Positions 10,857 through 23,929 of a DNA stretch of 64,000 nucleotides are shown here, in pieces. Both the position numbers and the translations under genes were made by a program. Source of the stretch: Acanthosepion esculentum (lineage: Eukaryota; Mollusca; Cephalopoda; Sepiida; Sepiidae); NCBI GenBank assembly GCA_964036315.1, contig OZ038478.1, forward strand, positions 147,385,164 through 147,449,163. Direction: 5' to 3'. How positions within the stretch are numbered: the stretch's first letter is position 1; each line of letters opens with the position of its first letter. The notes beneath the pieces were generated by a model. It saw only the letters and a program-made list of their open reading frames with translations. It searched no databases and had not been told where the DNA came from.

Positions 10857-13100
10857 CTGCAATGAAAACGTTATATTCATATTAAAGAGAAATGTAAAGA
10901 ACAACAGTAGTTTACTATAAAAAGAGATAAAAAAATAACAACATCTGATATTATAGAGGAATGATTTATAAATTAATGACGGAAGAAAGATGACGAGATT
11001 TGAATTGAGATCAAAGCAATTATAAAATTATTATTTGTAAGAAAAATAATTATTATTAAAAAATAATATTAACATTCGTATAAGGAAATATTCGGCATTC
11101 ATGCACCGAGTAGCCTGTGCTAGTTTTGATTGAAATTTATAAAATATTGTAATACATGTTTAATGTAGTTTGAATGTAGAAATCCGACGTAGGAAGTAAT
11201 TTGTTCAAAATAACAACAAAAATGTCTAGTAGCAGCTATTCAGGAATTCTTAAGGTCTTCTATATCAGAGTTTGGCAGTGGATATTCAGAGAGGGTAGGA
11301 AAACGTAGTTCTGCAGGTTTTTCATATCAGAGGTTGTCAGTGGATATTTCGTCAAGAAACAAACAAAAAGGCCGCCTTTATACACATCGGATCGAATATT
11401 CCACGTCTCCTGATTGGGTAACCTTCTCTTGGTAAACTATAAAATGAGTCAACTCATTTTGGTTGTCTCACTAATAACACATAATGTACGCAAAATAACC
11501 CAACATACCTTTGAGGAAGTTATTTACGAACATTACTCTAGTTTCAAGTTAATTTTTCGGTTTTGTAATGATTTATTATTTGGAAAATAATGGGCAGATA
11601 TAAAGTAAAATCAAAGGAATTGTGATGCACTTAAATATTTTTTTTTTAATTTGATAATAACATAGATGTATATATTGGAGTTTGGCCAAATATTTTTCGT
11701 AAAATATTCTTGTGCAATGTGAAAATCCTCCCAAATCCGAGTAAGCTTGTTTTTAATTGCATGAAGCTTCAGGAGCAGTAGAAAATATTACTTTCAAAGA
11801 AGTGAAAGCTTTTTTGTTGGGCTTAACAAAAGGTGACAAGAATCGGACACTACATTACATGTAATTGCAATTAGTACGACTCATAGTGTAATTTCAGAAT
11901 GCCCATTATTATAATTTTCTCGTTACTTTCGAGTTTGGGAAGAAGTATCGACATTAATATTACAAATAAGGTGGCATTATATGTATGAACAAGAAAGTGA
12001 TATGCTATGATTACTCTTAAGGAAGTGGCACCTAAAATGTTACATTTTCATCTTCTTTTCGATGAGACGGTTTTGTGCTATTTGCAGTTAGACAATATGC
12101 ATTCATAATGGCGATTCATGCGTAAATTAAGCAATGTTTCGTCAACGAAAAAAAACTGATCAAATACGAATTCATAATGGATAACAAATGTTATCTTGCA
12201 TTAAGATGAAAATCAGATTATATTCCTTCGGGAAGTCGAACTAGAATCTTTCATTGAAAATCATTATTATTATGATTATTATTATTATTATTAATAATAA
12301 TAATAAAAACCTTCAGCCTTTCAGTTGACTGTTTCGGATAAGTTCTTTTTATCGGTTGAAAAAATGAATTTTTGAATCAAACTAGTAACAACATTCAGCA
12401 TGTTTTCGATTAATTATTTGAGTTTGCGATCACTTTCTAGCCTTATTTTATACAAAATTATCTTTGTATGAATTGGGTGATATTTTTAAGGACTTTTGCG
12501 GTTATACTGGCCTATGAAGTATTCCTTATCTCTTAAATTTCCTGACATGTGTTTTTCCTTTTCAATCATCCTCATTACTGTAGATATATTTTCTTTACTA
12601 AAGTTTGATCTTACTCTTTCGCATGCTTCGGATTTATCGTGAAGCATTGAATTGATAGCCTGTAAAAGCTACGCTGGAATTTATATTTGCAATATTTGAA
12701 ACACACATATTTATACTATTGAATAATTGTTTAATTATTTTGAATAAAAGTATATTTATATTGTATAGAACTGTCTTGCTTAGTGTTAAACTTTGTAACA
12801 TATCAGTGTTAACTTTGATTCATGAAAGAGTAGACTTTTATAACCCACCATCTCTTGTAAGATAATATTTTAAGTAAATAATATAAGAAAAATACTGGTT
12901 AACAATCTTAAACGTTTTAATGCTATTTTATACTTTTCTTAGCAACATACTATTATATAGCCATTATATTGATAATTATGACCATTCAGTATTTTCTTGC
13001 CATATAGGCGCTTTTATCTCGGAAAAAAATCACATTTTATTTCCTGATGCATAATCAACATATATTTTATTTTAACATATTTCCTATGTACAAGTTTTAT

Positions 13101-13101
<1 letters not shown>

Positions 13102-13182
<81 letters not shown>
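13102..13182 (+). repeat. (TA)n microsatellite in the intron
   Basis: Pure TA run of about 80 bp. Confidence 0.95.
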
Positions 13183-13184
<2 letters not shown>

Positions 13185-13336
13185 TCAAAATGACAACACT
13201 TTCAAGTAGCTACTATGTACGGTGCAAAATCCTGTTTTCTTAATGAAAATTTGTATCAACATATGTCTTGCTCTTTGGTCTTGTAAGCTAACTTAAATAT
13301 CGACACGATATATTCATTTAGGGGTCTGCTCTAGAG

Positions 13337-14180
13337 CAATGTTTCTCAATCTTATTCTAGTCGTAGCCTCCTTCAATCCAATGCAAGATCTTTATGACCC
13401 TTCATGGCAACTTGAGTTTTTATCCCTTTTCCCCCGCCCTTGCCCCGTCTCTCAACCTAATACATCTAGGGAAGTAGGAATATTTAAGATTCTAGTTTGG
13501 ATAGTAATACAAATAAAGCATTAACTCCAGTGGTAAATCAAAGAATAATCTTATTTGGATAAATATTTTATTTGAATATACCCATTTATTAACAAAACAA
13601 AAAAAAATAATTTACTGTTAGTTCTATCTTGTATGTTTTCAATGGGATCATTGTGAATAGTACAGGGCTGCCAAATTGTCAATGTTTGGCTTGAAATTCA
13701 CCGGAGAGAGATACGTAAATGGTCTCTTTTCTCTGTTTTCTACTTCCAAGTGATTTCAAGTCTTTGACAACAGACGCATCATCCAGCTAAAACCAATTTC
13801 AACCAAGTAAGATTTTGGAAAAGTGAGTAAGAGCAACTCCACCTCTTTCCAGAATATTAGGTACTTCTTCTGAATGTCTTCATTCATCCACAGCTTCCGG
13901 TATCCTCCACTCTTGAACCTCGCTTGAGCTGTTGTTTTATTTTGATGTTCAATATCAACTTCAAATGCATCAGCAATGAGGGGACCCACAAAGCAGCGCG
14001 GCATTGTCATTTGGAGTAGATCAGAGAAACGAGTTTTCATATCATTCATGCAACTGCTACAAATGATCAGTATACACTGCTAGGTCATCGTCAAGTAGCT
14101 GGGTGGATATATTTTCTAAGGAAGGAAACTTTGCAAACTCCCGTCTCCCAAGGTTCAACCAAGATCATTAGTTTCCTGTT
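13337..14180 (-). pseudogene. hAT transposon remnant with C-terminal dimerisation domain (SCAND3/ZBED-like)
   Basis: The minus-strand frame from about 14170 reads REFAKFPSLENIS with small breaks, then MKTRFSDLLQM, FWKEVELLLLTF and SYLVEIGFSWM. This is the hATC dimerisation region typical of SCAND3/ZBED5-like hAT transposases. Its 3' end looks like a hAT terminus: TTGAGAAACATTG on the minus strand, directly followed by the 8-bp palindrome CTCTAGAG (13329-13336), a typical hAT target-site duplication. The other terminus and the catalytic RNase H-like region are missing. It lies antisense-neutral inside the host intron, on the same strand as the gene. Confidence 0.7.
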
Positions 14181-14452
14181 AAATGCGTTAATTGCCTTCT
14201 TTGTTTAGAGCATTTAGTTTTTCATAATTGAAAGACAAGGTGATGAAAACACACCTTAATGTAAACTTTAAATTATGAGTTTTAAATTTTATTAAATTGA
14301 AAACTAAAACGACCATATTGCATAGAGCAGTTGAAAAAATTACAATAAATAAATATTTAAATGTTTATGTTAGCGACATGGCCTAGATTAATTTAATTTT
14401 TAACTTAATAATAAATTTAATATTTTACTTTAAATAATAATTATTAATGATC

Positions 14453-14481
14453 CATATATATATATATATATATATATATTG
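14453..14481 (+). repeat. Short (TA)n tract
   Basis: About 28 bp of pure TA within AT-rich intron sequence. Confidence 0.9.
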
Positions 14482-15511
14482 TGGATCCTAAATTTTTTGA
14501 GCCACTTCGTGACCTCCCATTTTTCAAACGTGGCCTTATGGCACTTGAAAATATCTCAAGGCACATAAGGGATCCATATGACTCCTGTTGAAAACACTTT
14601 CTCTGGAGAAATGGCTAATATAATCTCGCAAACAACAACAACAAGAATATCGTTTGATATTCACTGAGTTTTCTACTCGTTTAATCTCGGTAACCTAGAT
14701 CTGATTTGATACATGTTTAGAATGTTTTTCAAAAATTTAAAATAACATTTAAATTTTATGCCATGAATCCATAATAAATGTTAAGATGTGGAATTAGTAA
14801 AGAAATAAACAATTCAAATACTTCGACGTATGGATCAGTTATTTATAATAAATTGATTGAAGGAGAAATGGAAATAGAACATAGAATATGTTGCGCCAGA
14901 GGTAGTTTCGCCCCAAACCACAAAATCAAAACGTTAACCTTAAAACTCGAGTAATATACTTAAAGAGATTTTCATATGAATTCCATGCCTGACCTCACAC
15001 CCATTCAGCAATATACAAACTATCAGTTGTATACAATAGTTTTATAAGATCAATGGTTAAAATGGTTCTGTGCGATTGAAGCCTACGTGTCTAGCTAGAG
15101 ACTGTCCTGTTTTTAAATTTTTAGACTGGCGCTGCATACTCACAACAAAAGAAGCGACATTATATGAGTACTATCAACAGTTGCCACAACTAAAATGGAT
15201 ATCATATGTAACGCGAAGAGAAATTAATGACATAATCAACTACTTCAAAGAAAATGTTAGAAAGTAAAGTCCCATCAATACTGGAAAGAGCGATAACAGC
15301 TACTACATTTGAGAAAACTATTTTCTTGAAAAATTATTTTAAAAGAAAGATTTTATAAATTCTAACCTACAGAAGAACTGACTTCTCGGTCAATGAATGC
15401 GAAAATTTTCTATTAAGTAAAATTATGAGCAAGCATATCTCGTTAGTATCTTACTTCTATAGTGAGAACTACCTATGACCGTTTCACCAATTTGACTTTG
15501 AGTCAAACTTA

Positions 15512-15586
15512 ATAAAGCCTCGTAAATAAATCGTGTATAATTATTTAATTTAAATAATTACACACGATATATTTAGGAGGCTTTAT
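15512..15586. repeat. 75-bp imperfect foldback hairpin
   Basis: ATAAAGCCTC at 15512 pairs with its complement GAGGCTTTAT ending at 15586. Between them are TAAATAAATCGTGT and its near-complement, and AATTATTTAA at the tip. Arms of about 36 nt carry only a few mismatches. It could be a MITE remnant or simply an expressed foldback in the intron transcript. Confidence 0.7.
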
Positions 15587-15776
15587 CAATAGCTTAAAAT
15601 GCACATGATTCCTTTGTATATCATAATCTCTTCAAAGCGTTTTGAGCTGGCAAGTTTCAGACAACTGCGATATGCTAGACGTGTTGAAAACAGAAGCTAG
15701 TAATTGAGTTTGAACTTCGGTCAGACGTCTACCTTTTTAATTATATATAAAAGGTATTACATTTTCTGTCATTTTT

Positions 15777-16206
15777 CACCGCCGTAATGTAGCTTCTCTG
15801 TCATTTTCGTTATAAATATTTTCATGGTAATTGTTCTGGGGAACTATCATCTGTGCTACCTAGAATTATTAACATAAGCGCAGTACAAGATTGGCGATAA
15901 GGTTTCATTATTTTACATTTGAAATGGCTAGATGGAACCGTAAGTTCTATGCTAAGAGTTTATTCTATTGCACTTATCACTTATAAAACAAAATTTCCGG
16001 CTACCTGCTTCCCAGTCAACTTTTATCTTCAATAATTTAAATTCAATTCCAATTGTTAAATTCTACCTTAATTATTATTTTTTTTTTATTCTCTCTCCTT
16101 AATTCTATTTTTCTTTTTTTTCTCAGACTCGCTAACATTCAGTAACCATTTGTGTCTCAGTGGCTTTATGGCCTTGATTTAGGTCAAATGATTAAAAACA
16201 AATGAA
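15777..16206 (+). pseudogene. LINE ORF2 C-terminal relic plus 3' tail
   Basis: Decayed plus-strand sequence reading HRRNVASL, then (broken) the pattern ARWNRKFYAKS, followed by a tail with CATTCAGTAACC and a degenerate ATGATTAAAAAC end. The same order occurs in the LINE at 61170-64000 (SHRRDVASLCLFYKYFHGN ... VRCRRLFYSNSF). Heavily mutated 5'-truncated copy. Confidence 0.6.
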
Positions 16207-17164
16207 ACACTGGAACACGCTACCGGCTTCTTCTGTGTCGGATGTACTCCATTGCAGCTAATGAGATTATTTTTTATCAAAAATGTATAATCTTTTCCAC
16301 TTAAACAAACATGCTTATCCAACATAACAAATCAAAATGTTTCTTTTATGAAGTCTTTTCTACACGTGGGTGATCATAACTCTCCCAACTCACAGCACAA
16401 AGTAACATTATCTGCTCTGTCATCTAATCATGACAACGCATTAAATAGGGCATTCGCGGCTTCTCTCGCCTTCAGTATGATGTGAGTGTTAGAGTCTCTA
16501 ATCCTTATTATGCTTCATATAATGTGTAAATCTCTTGATATAACTAATAATTCTTGAGGTTCATATTTCCTTAAAACATACTCGTTGCTGGAAGTGTATT
16601 GTGTTGTTTATATGTTATTGTAGTCTGTTATATTAGGCGACCATCTCGTGTTTATCTGTGGGGAGGTAGTACAATATTCATTGCTATTTAGGAGACGGGG
16701 TATTGCATAAAAAATCAGGACTCCTTTTCTTAGTCTCTTGAGAAATGTCCTTATCTTTTGATACTTCCCTTAATTTCTGGAAGTCGATTTCCACTTTTCC
16801 AACCTGCTTTTGGATTTGTGCCTCACTATATATCTTTTGTTACTACCCTACCTACTAAATACTTCTACCCACATTATTTTGAAGATGCCAATACGTAGCT
16901 CAGGTATTGTTTATGTAAATCATGCATTCTTTTTTACAGTTAATTTATTTTTGCTTTCGGATAATACTTTGTGTAAGATTTCTTTCATTTTTCTTCTGCG
17001 ACTATCATCAACACAGTGATAAATCCACGGATTAATGTTCTTAATTATTAATAATTTTCCCAAAAATCTGCGTCATTTTAATTTGTCGTATGATCAAAAT
17101 CAAGTTTATACTTAAATCACATTTAACATCAATATTGTCATACAAACTGTAATCATATAACATT

Positions 17165-17245
17165 TTCATATTTTTTCACCGTCAGTAACCCCGTATGTCA
17201 TACTTGCTTTATTGCCTTTGTTTGTGATACAATGATTAAAACAAA
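17165..17245 (+). repeat. LINE 3' tail scrap
   Basis: Matches by eye the 3' untranslated tail at 16140-16206 (CAGTAACC ... GATTAAAAC). No coding sequence is left. Confidence 0.4.
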
Positions 17246-18248
17246 ATTCAGATATAAATAAATCGTATTTCTAAATAAAATATTAATAAAGGAAATATCT
17301 AAACCTTTTATGCCAACAAAATTCTTTCTGGGAACTTTATCAAGACATGCATAGAAATGTTATTCAGTAAATAACATTTATACAGGAAAGTCCTCATCAT
17401 CAGTGCTGATTCAAATTGAAGGCACACCTCAAATCAGTGTGATTCCCTGTCTTCAGCAACTTTCAAAATAACTCTTATCAGTCCTCTTTAAACTTTCCTG
17501 TCCTGCGATAATTCATGAAAGTGCTGCAAGTCAGCCAAGCCCTTCAAGGATTTTTACAAAGAATGATACAATTTTATTGACAGTTCTTGTTGTTGCTTAG
17601 TGTCTATTCTGTGGTTGTTTGCACTCTTCCACGAAAGTATACTGCTTTGCTCGTCTCGAAATAAAGCCGTTACGAAGAGAGGATTGCCCAACTAATCGCC
17701 GCAAATGTTCGAATAATTACCATCATAATCGGAGGATGAATAGTGATATCTGTAATGTTTTACATCTTTTACAAGTTGCTATTTATGATGTAGGGATATA
17801 TTTTGCTCAATTTATGTTATGATTCTTTTTGATAGTACGAATCATCGTTTTCTTCATCTTCCCCTGTCAAGCCTCACGTAACACAACTGTATGTAAAACT
17901 TATTTATATAGCATTGTACAGTGTAATTGACGATTTTCGCCAATGCCATATCGTCTAATAAATACCTTAAAATTATTCAAACTAACAATTGTCAACTGGT
18001 TACATTTGATGGCATCTTAAGTATCTCCTAATATAGTACTTAATTTCTTAAGTTCTCCACGATTGTGATTTTTATTACCTCCCCTCCCAATACGTTTTTA
18101 TTCTGGTTTTTATCTTCAACTTTCTAGTCGGAAATACTGTCAACCGCATTCACAAGCTTCCATTCTAATTTTATGGCAATCTATAACATGTGCATAGATC
18201 CCTTGTTGAGGCATGTTTGCTTTAGCAATAAGCAGTATGAATGTTCTA

Positions 18249-19217
18249 CGGTGCTGTTCGATAAAAATGACTCACTTGATATTTTTAATAAATGTTCTCT
18301 TCTCCGATGAAACGATAGTTGAGCTAAATTCAAAGGATAAGCGATCTAAAATCCGAAGAAGAAGCTTTCAAAGCTCTTTGAATTTAGCAGTAAGTACTGT
18401 CAAGCATCCTGAACGGATGCTTGACAGTACTTACTGCTAAATAATGTATAATGTTCTGGGGATGCTTTTCCTTTCATGGAACTGGTTTCTTAAAACCTAT
18501 TGAAAAGACCCTCAGGAGCGAGCAGTACAAGAGAATTTTAGTCTTGTCTGCTCCCTTCTGCTAAAAGGGTGCAAATAGACCCCACCAAGCTCATTTTATG
18601 CAGGATAATGCTCACTGTCAAAAATCAAAATTGATGAAGGAATACTTTGATGAGAAGCAGGTGAGTGTTATGACATGGCCGCCCCAATCTCCTGACCTCA
18701 ACCCCAGAGAAAACTTATGGAGCATTATAAAGTACAGGCTCTCTAGAAAGTAGTTGAGCAACAAAGAGGATTTGATTGTGAATTTCATATCCAAATGGAA
18801 ATTAATGCTTGGAGATGAGATTTACCAGGACCTAATCAAATCAATGCCAAAAAGGGTTGCAAAGGTTATTCAAAATAAAGGAGGACCCATAGATTATTAA
18901 ATATTTCGAACTATATTACCTATTATAAATAAATTATACCTCTATTATTCTTTATTTAAAGCTGTTCGGTTATGTTTCTATTGATTACTAGTTGCAGGAA
19001 ATAAGTGAGTCACTTTTTTGGCACAGAGTTTTTCCCTAAATCTCATTTATATCCAAAATTATAATTATCAATAGAATTAGGGAGAGTTTTTTCCTAAGTG
19101 GTCATGAAGGGGTCTTTATATTAGAAAGATTAAAAATTAGTTTGACCCCCAAAACAATAGGCGAAAAAATGTTTAAATGAAAAAAATCAGGTGAGTCACT
19201 TTTATCGAACAGCACTG
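18249..19217 (+). mobile_element. 969-bp Tc1-like transposon, internally deleted, with TIRs and TA target sites
   Basis: The left end CGGTGCTGTTCGATAAAA and the right end (read inverted) CAGTGCTGTTCGATAAAA form inverted repeats of about 31 bp, each flanked by TA (18247-18248 and 19218-19219). The plus-strand transposase remnant starts just inside the left TIR with LFSDET (first catalytic Asp). It continues with FWGCFSFHGTGFLKPI, MQDNAHC (second Asp) and SPDLNPRENLW. Asp and Glu are separated by 34 residues, the D34E signature of Tc1. It ends at 18898-18900. The N-terminal DNA-binding region is deleted, stops occur (after SAPFC and after YRLSRK), and a palindromic insertion at 18383-18441 breaks the frame. 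Confidence 0.9.
18383..18441. repeat. Perfect 27-bp inverted repeat with a 5-nt loop inside the Tc1 transposase
   Basis: The arm 18383-18409 (TTTAGCAGTAAGTACTG...) is the exact reverse complement of 18415-18441; the loop is TGAAC. The left arm encodes transposase residues (VSTVKHPE), while the right arm interrupts the expected continuation to the FWGCF motif. It therefore looks like a local inverted copy added by template switching. Confidence 0.95.
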
Positions 19218-22210
19218 TATACGTGGGATGTTCTTATTAATGTCATTTTACTTTATTCTGATATAGGCACTATTTATGCCATTAGCTTCTGTAGATTCTA
19301 TTTTGCTCTGGAACTTTTCAGTTTCAACACCTCTGATTTTGATAGCCAGATTTGAATTAATAAGTAGTAAACACCATTCTGACTTCAACTTCATATATAA
19401 ACTTTGGAGAATTTTGATGAAATTATTACGAATTAGTGTCGAAGTTGAAATTGTGACATATTAAGTCATGTTTTAAATACCTTGTCTTTTCATTCGCTGC
19501 ACTCGTTGCATCTATGAGCCTGGAGAATATCGATTTCTCTGATAAGCTCTCTGTGATTAAAATATATCTTTCAAAGCTTGGTTTAATTCTATGGTGTGCG
19601 ATAGTGGGTAATATTTTTCGAAGGAATAGCAACAGGTTAACAGGGATTTTGTCCCCCTGTTGTTTTTTTAAGTGACTTCTCAATGTCTTAAAGCTGTTTC
19701 ATATTAGTGATATGATTCCCGTCATTGTCTTTAACGAATGAATTTTCGAACTTCATCGGATTTAACGTTTTCACTGAATATTTTCATTAGGGAGGGAGAC
19801 GTTCGATGTCTAATATTTGTTCCATCAATTCGCTTCCTCGTGATGTCTTGTTTTTCCTCAATTATTAACTTCTATAATCGACACCGTTGATAACTGAACT
19901 CTTTGATCATTTCTGTCCTATTTTATGATATTTGCAATCTGATTTGCATTTTCTCCTATGACCTCTTTTCTATTTCATCATCAAACGCTCTGTTGTTGTT
20001 TGTGTTTAGCGTAGTTTTTAAAATCAAGAGTTCCTTCTGCTCTTACAATATCATCATTTCGTCCCGATTTTTCTGACTGGTTTACTTGTTCTTTGCAATA
20101 TTAACACAAACGTTAACTTCGCTGTTTTCTCATGCTGGTCTCTCATAACTTATTCATGAAGGCTTCGTGTACTGATGGACTGTGATGCTTCTTCTTTCCT
20201 GTTTCTATGGAGGAAGTGTGAAGCGGTTGTCATCCTATTCAGAAATAATCTGTGATTATTATTGCTTATTTTCGTCTTTTTCTTTAATCAAGCAAGTCGT
20301 TAATGCCGCTAGGACGCAATAAGTTAAATAAAAGATAATAAGTATTTAGTGAGAAGGAAGGAGAAAGGACAATAAAGGAACTGGGTTCCTGATGACAGAA
20401 GACAGCGAGTGACGTTAAATCCAATCTTTTGAAGATTGTAGGTGACAGGGAATCAAGGAATCGTGACGTTCCTCGACGAGAAGTGAGAACAGTAACTTAA
20501 AATAAAACATATGGTCGCATCTAGGTAGTTCAACTCTAAAAAGGTGAGATACATTTGCCAATATAATAGCATACTTAAATTCATGCAGCCAAGACACCAA
20601 GGAATAAAACTCACGTGGTCATTTGCCATGAAACTACTTGTAGAAACGACAAAGAAAGTGATTGAAGTAATGATTCCGGATAGGGATCGATTGCATTGCT
20701 GACACTTTGAATTTTCTCAAGAATCTCGCTATATATATTAAAAGCACCAGGTCAGTTATGGTATCCGTATTCATTGGACGGGTGAGTAATACATATACAA
20801 ATGTGCAAGATGAATTCCGACAAGAAAAATTGCCTAACCAACTTCCCTATTAGTAGAGATAGCAATTGATTCAATATAATCACTGCAGTTCATGTCAGTG
20901 GAAAGCGTAAGACAAAGGCGGTGCAAGCAGTTGGTCTCCTGGGGTTTAGCATCAGTCATGCTGATGGCACGCTGAACAGATTATCTATGATGGTTAAATT
21001 AAAGCCGTTTTCTTTTGGAGGCCTTAATCTGTTGCATGTTTTGACAAAACTATTTATGAGAAAACGTTTTTTAAAAATGTCAACTAGCTATGGGTCTCTT
21101 GAATTTCGGACATTTCTGGAATATAGACCAGGACATATTCTACCTTTTCGTTACCCAAATTTTACATTTAAATCGCTTGCGATTATGAAAGTTATTATTT
21201 TGTATTATTTTTTTATCTTTCTAGTTGTATTACCTAAATAATTACACAGAATTAACACGAAGAAATCTAATTTTAAGCATTGAAAATCTTTCAGTAACAT
21301 TGACATTCGTTGATCATGTCAAATACTTTTATCAATTCGTATCCAGTATACGTTATCTTTACACAATAACGTTTTAGAACATTATAGTGAGTTCTCTAAA
21401 TTAGAATTTAAACGCATAACTTTATTTTCTCCACGTTAAATCTGTGTATAATTTTTGTTTATTAAATGAAGATTCTACACAGACCTTGATAAAGTTCCAG
21501 AATTAAATGCGTTGGTATAAATGTTTTTTCCCTTTATGTGTGTTGGGGGTTTTGTAATACTTTGCGGCTCTAAATGAGAAACTGAAGAATGTTTTCTCAA
21601 CCAAACTATGCGTTAAATAGGATATTGGAGATGGACAACTCTGAATTCAAAACCTGAGGGTGGACCATGGGAGAATTTATGGAATGCTGTGCATCAGTTC
21701 TCTGTATTTACTTTTGTTAGAAATTCTATTGGTTCTAAAGAAGCTTTCCCAACTATGATCGAATCAAATGTTCAGGTCAGGCAGCACAGCTGTTTAGTTC
21801 TAAGGGCTGAAATGTTGGTTCTTTATGTGTAGAGGACTACGGGTGTCACGTTCGCCCACATATAAATTATGTATATTTTGAGAATAGATAAAGATGTGTG
21901 TTCAAAAGCATTATTTGGACTTTGATCAGTAGGTCCTACGTGGCCGAGAGCGTATATTAGGTAAGCGAATGAAAAACATCAAACTATTGCTTTACGTCCC
22001 TGAAAAACATTCTTCGGTCTAATAATGGCTTTTACCGATTACGTCAGCCCTGTATAATTATTAGCCTAATGAAAGAAAAATGAACACAATTTGGAATAAT
22101 CCCGGCCGACTAAGCACTAAGAATCATTTATTTGTTAAGTGTGACCAAGAATTTCAATATTTCTATTATAAATAAAATCCATGCCAGTTTATTTGGAAAA
22201 GAAAACTCAC

Positions 22211-22489
22211 CTGTCCGACAAGAAATTTTCCATTATCTCTCTCTTCTTGGCAGTACCTTACGTATTCTCGACATTGATGTTGACAAAACTGGGCATCTAA
22301 TTGCCCCCGCGTAATAATGGCTTTGAAGTCACCATCAGGATAGCTCACACTCCATCCCTCTGGCACGTTAAGGAATTCAGGGAACTTGCAGTGATATTTC
22401 GTGTAGGCATCCATGCCACCGTAAGAAACAATTTGCCAAAACATCGCAAGAATACAAAGCAGCTCGAAGCTCCAGAATTTTCTCGACAT
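22211..22489 (-). CDS. First coding exon (signal peptide) of the secreted cysteine-rich protein
   Basis: The ATG at 22489 (MSRKFWSFELLCILAMFWQ) opens a signal peptide with a basic start and hydrophobic core, probably cleaved near IVSYGG. It is followed by a C-x-FP module (CKFPEFLNVPEGW) and a Cys-rich stretch (FCQHQCREYVRYCQ). The exon has 93 codons and ends exactly at CAG|GTGAGT after residues KFLVGQ in phase 0, compatible with the phase-0 acceptor at 10856. The frame stays open 20 codons further upstream (Met at 22549), but the signal-peptide Met is preferred. It is one of at least two exons. Upstream non-coding exons and the promoter could not be identified. Confidence 0.75.
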
Positions 22490-23330
22490 TGTGCTATTAG
22501 TTGTAAAAACACAAAAGAACAAAAAATAAAAACAAAAATATGAAGACATAATAAATCGTCATTTAACAGGTGTGAAAATAGTGATTAGAAGGAGAATATT
22601 AATCAAGGTTTAATTTTATTCATCAAAGGAATATGCCGAGGAAACATAAATGCATTCAATAATAAACAATTGACAAAATATTTTAAATAATTTTTTCAAT
22701 TGCATCAAAAGAAAGTTATATATTTTCCCGAGCAAAAATGAATTATGGAAGCTAAGAAGCAGTATTGGACAGGATGGGAATGCACGTAAACTTAAACTAA
22801 GAGCAAATATATATGCTTATATATATATTACTTCAAACTTTATTCTTAGTGAATACCTGAACATAAAAGAGACTTCGCGTTTTTAATTAAAAAAGAAAAG
22901 AAAAAGGAATCCCCCGCAGTCGTGATCAACGTGTCGGCGCATACTGTCCTTTCCTTAGTTGTAAAGAATGAACTTTGCAAGGGCTACATGTCGTTTTGAA
23001 TTCAGAAGTTTTCTTCTCTTAGATTGGTTGCCGCCTAAGGCTATAGAACACTGTCTGTCCATAGCTTGGCGTAGAAGTTTTGGATTCATACCACTCCAAA
23101 TGAAATTAGCCCGTTAGTGAATGTAAAGAACTCGACTGGGTCTTGAAAATGCCTCTCCGATGTATCTATTGGTCTGCGCTCTGGAGAAATCTTAAAGGAA
23201 ATTTGCGCTGCGAAAGTGGTGCAATATGTATTCCCCATTTGCATGTAATATACACAGAAGATTTATTTAAAATACGAGTATCCACTGGAACCAAAGTTCG
23301 ATATAATATAAATGGATTAAAATGAATCAA
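22490..23330. other. Upstream flank of the secreted-protein gene, no gene seen
   Basis: AT-rich sequence that would hold the 5' untranslated region and promoter of the minus-strand gene. No convincing TATA or other core element could be assigned. Confidence 0.4.
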
Positions 23331-23332
23331 TT

Positions 23333-23364
<32 letters not shown>
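23331..23364 (+). repeat. (GT)n microsatellite
   Basis: About 17 GT units. Confidence 0.95.
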
Positions 23365-23366
<2 letters not shown>

Positions 23367-23559
23367 TGACGATTGTATTTAGCATGAAACAAACTGTCCC
23401 ACTCCCTCCAAAATAACCGCCAGAATGGACTAATCACAATGCACCACTAGCCCATATATATAAATAGTCGAGAAAATTCCCAACACTCGCGGCCAGACGA
23501 TTGCATCTAGCATGAAATAGCCTGTCGCCTCTGAGTTTTGAAGTCAATGTTCGCTTATA

Positions 23560-23677
<118 letters not shown>

Positions 23678-23929
23678 CAAAAAATTGCATATATGAAAAA
23701 ATACTGTGGGAAATTACCTACCTGAATAGTTATGTTATTTTTCTGAAAAAGAAATAAAGAAATACATTGTAATAAAACCAGAAAACAAGATTACTAAGGA
23801 ATAGAATTCTATTACACAATGAAATATGCGTTAATGTGAACACATCATCAACAAGGTTAGAAAAAGAAGAACTACTTCATAACTTTATTTATAATATATA
23901 TTTTTAGAATGATAGCTTTTGTTAATATT

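Larger units (their letters stand above)
10857..22210 (-). other. Intron of about 11.35 kb between the two exons of the secreted-protein gene
   Basis: The donor after exon 1 is CAG|GTGAGTTTTC (exon end 22211). The acceptor before exon 2 is TTTTCATTGCAG (exon start 10856). Both are phase 0. Besides the listed repeats, the stretches 10905-13100, 14482-15500, 16210-17160, 17250-18240 and 19220-22150 are AT-rich with no supportable gene. An additional small exon inside this interval cannot be excluded by eye. Confidence 0.75.

Noticed and set aside
21650..21790. Stretch reading PWENLWNAVHQ, like a transposase ENLW motif
   Set aside because: No supporting catalytic residues or TIRs nearby; too short to claim a transposon.
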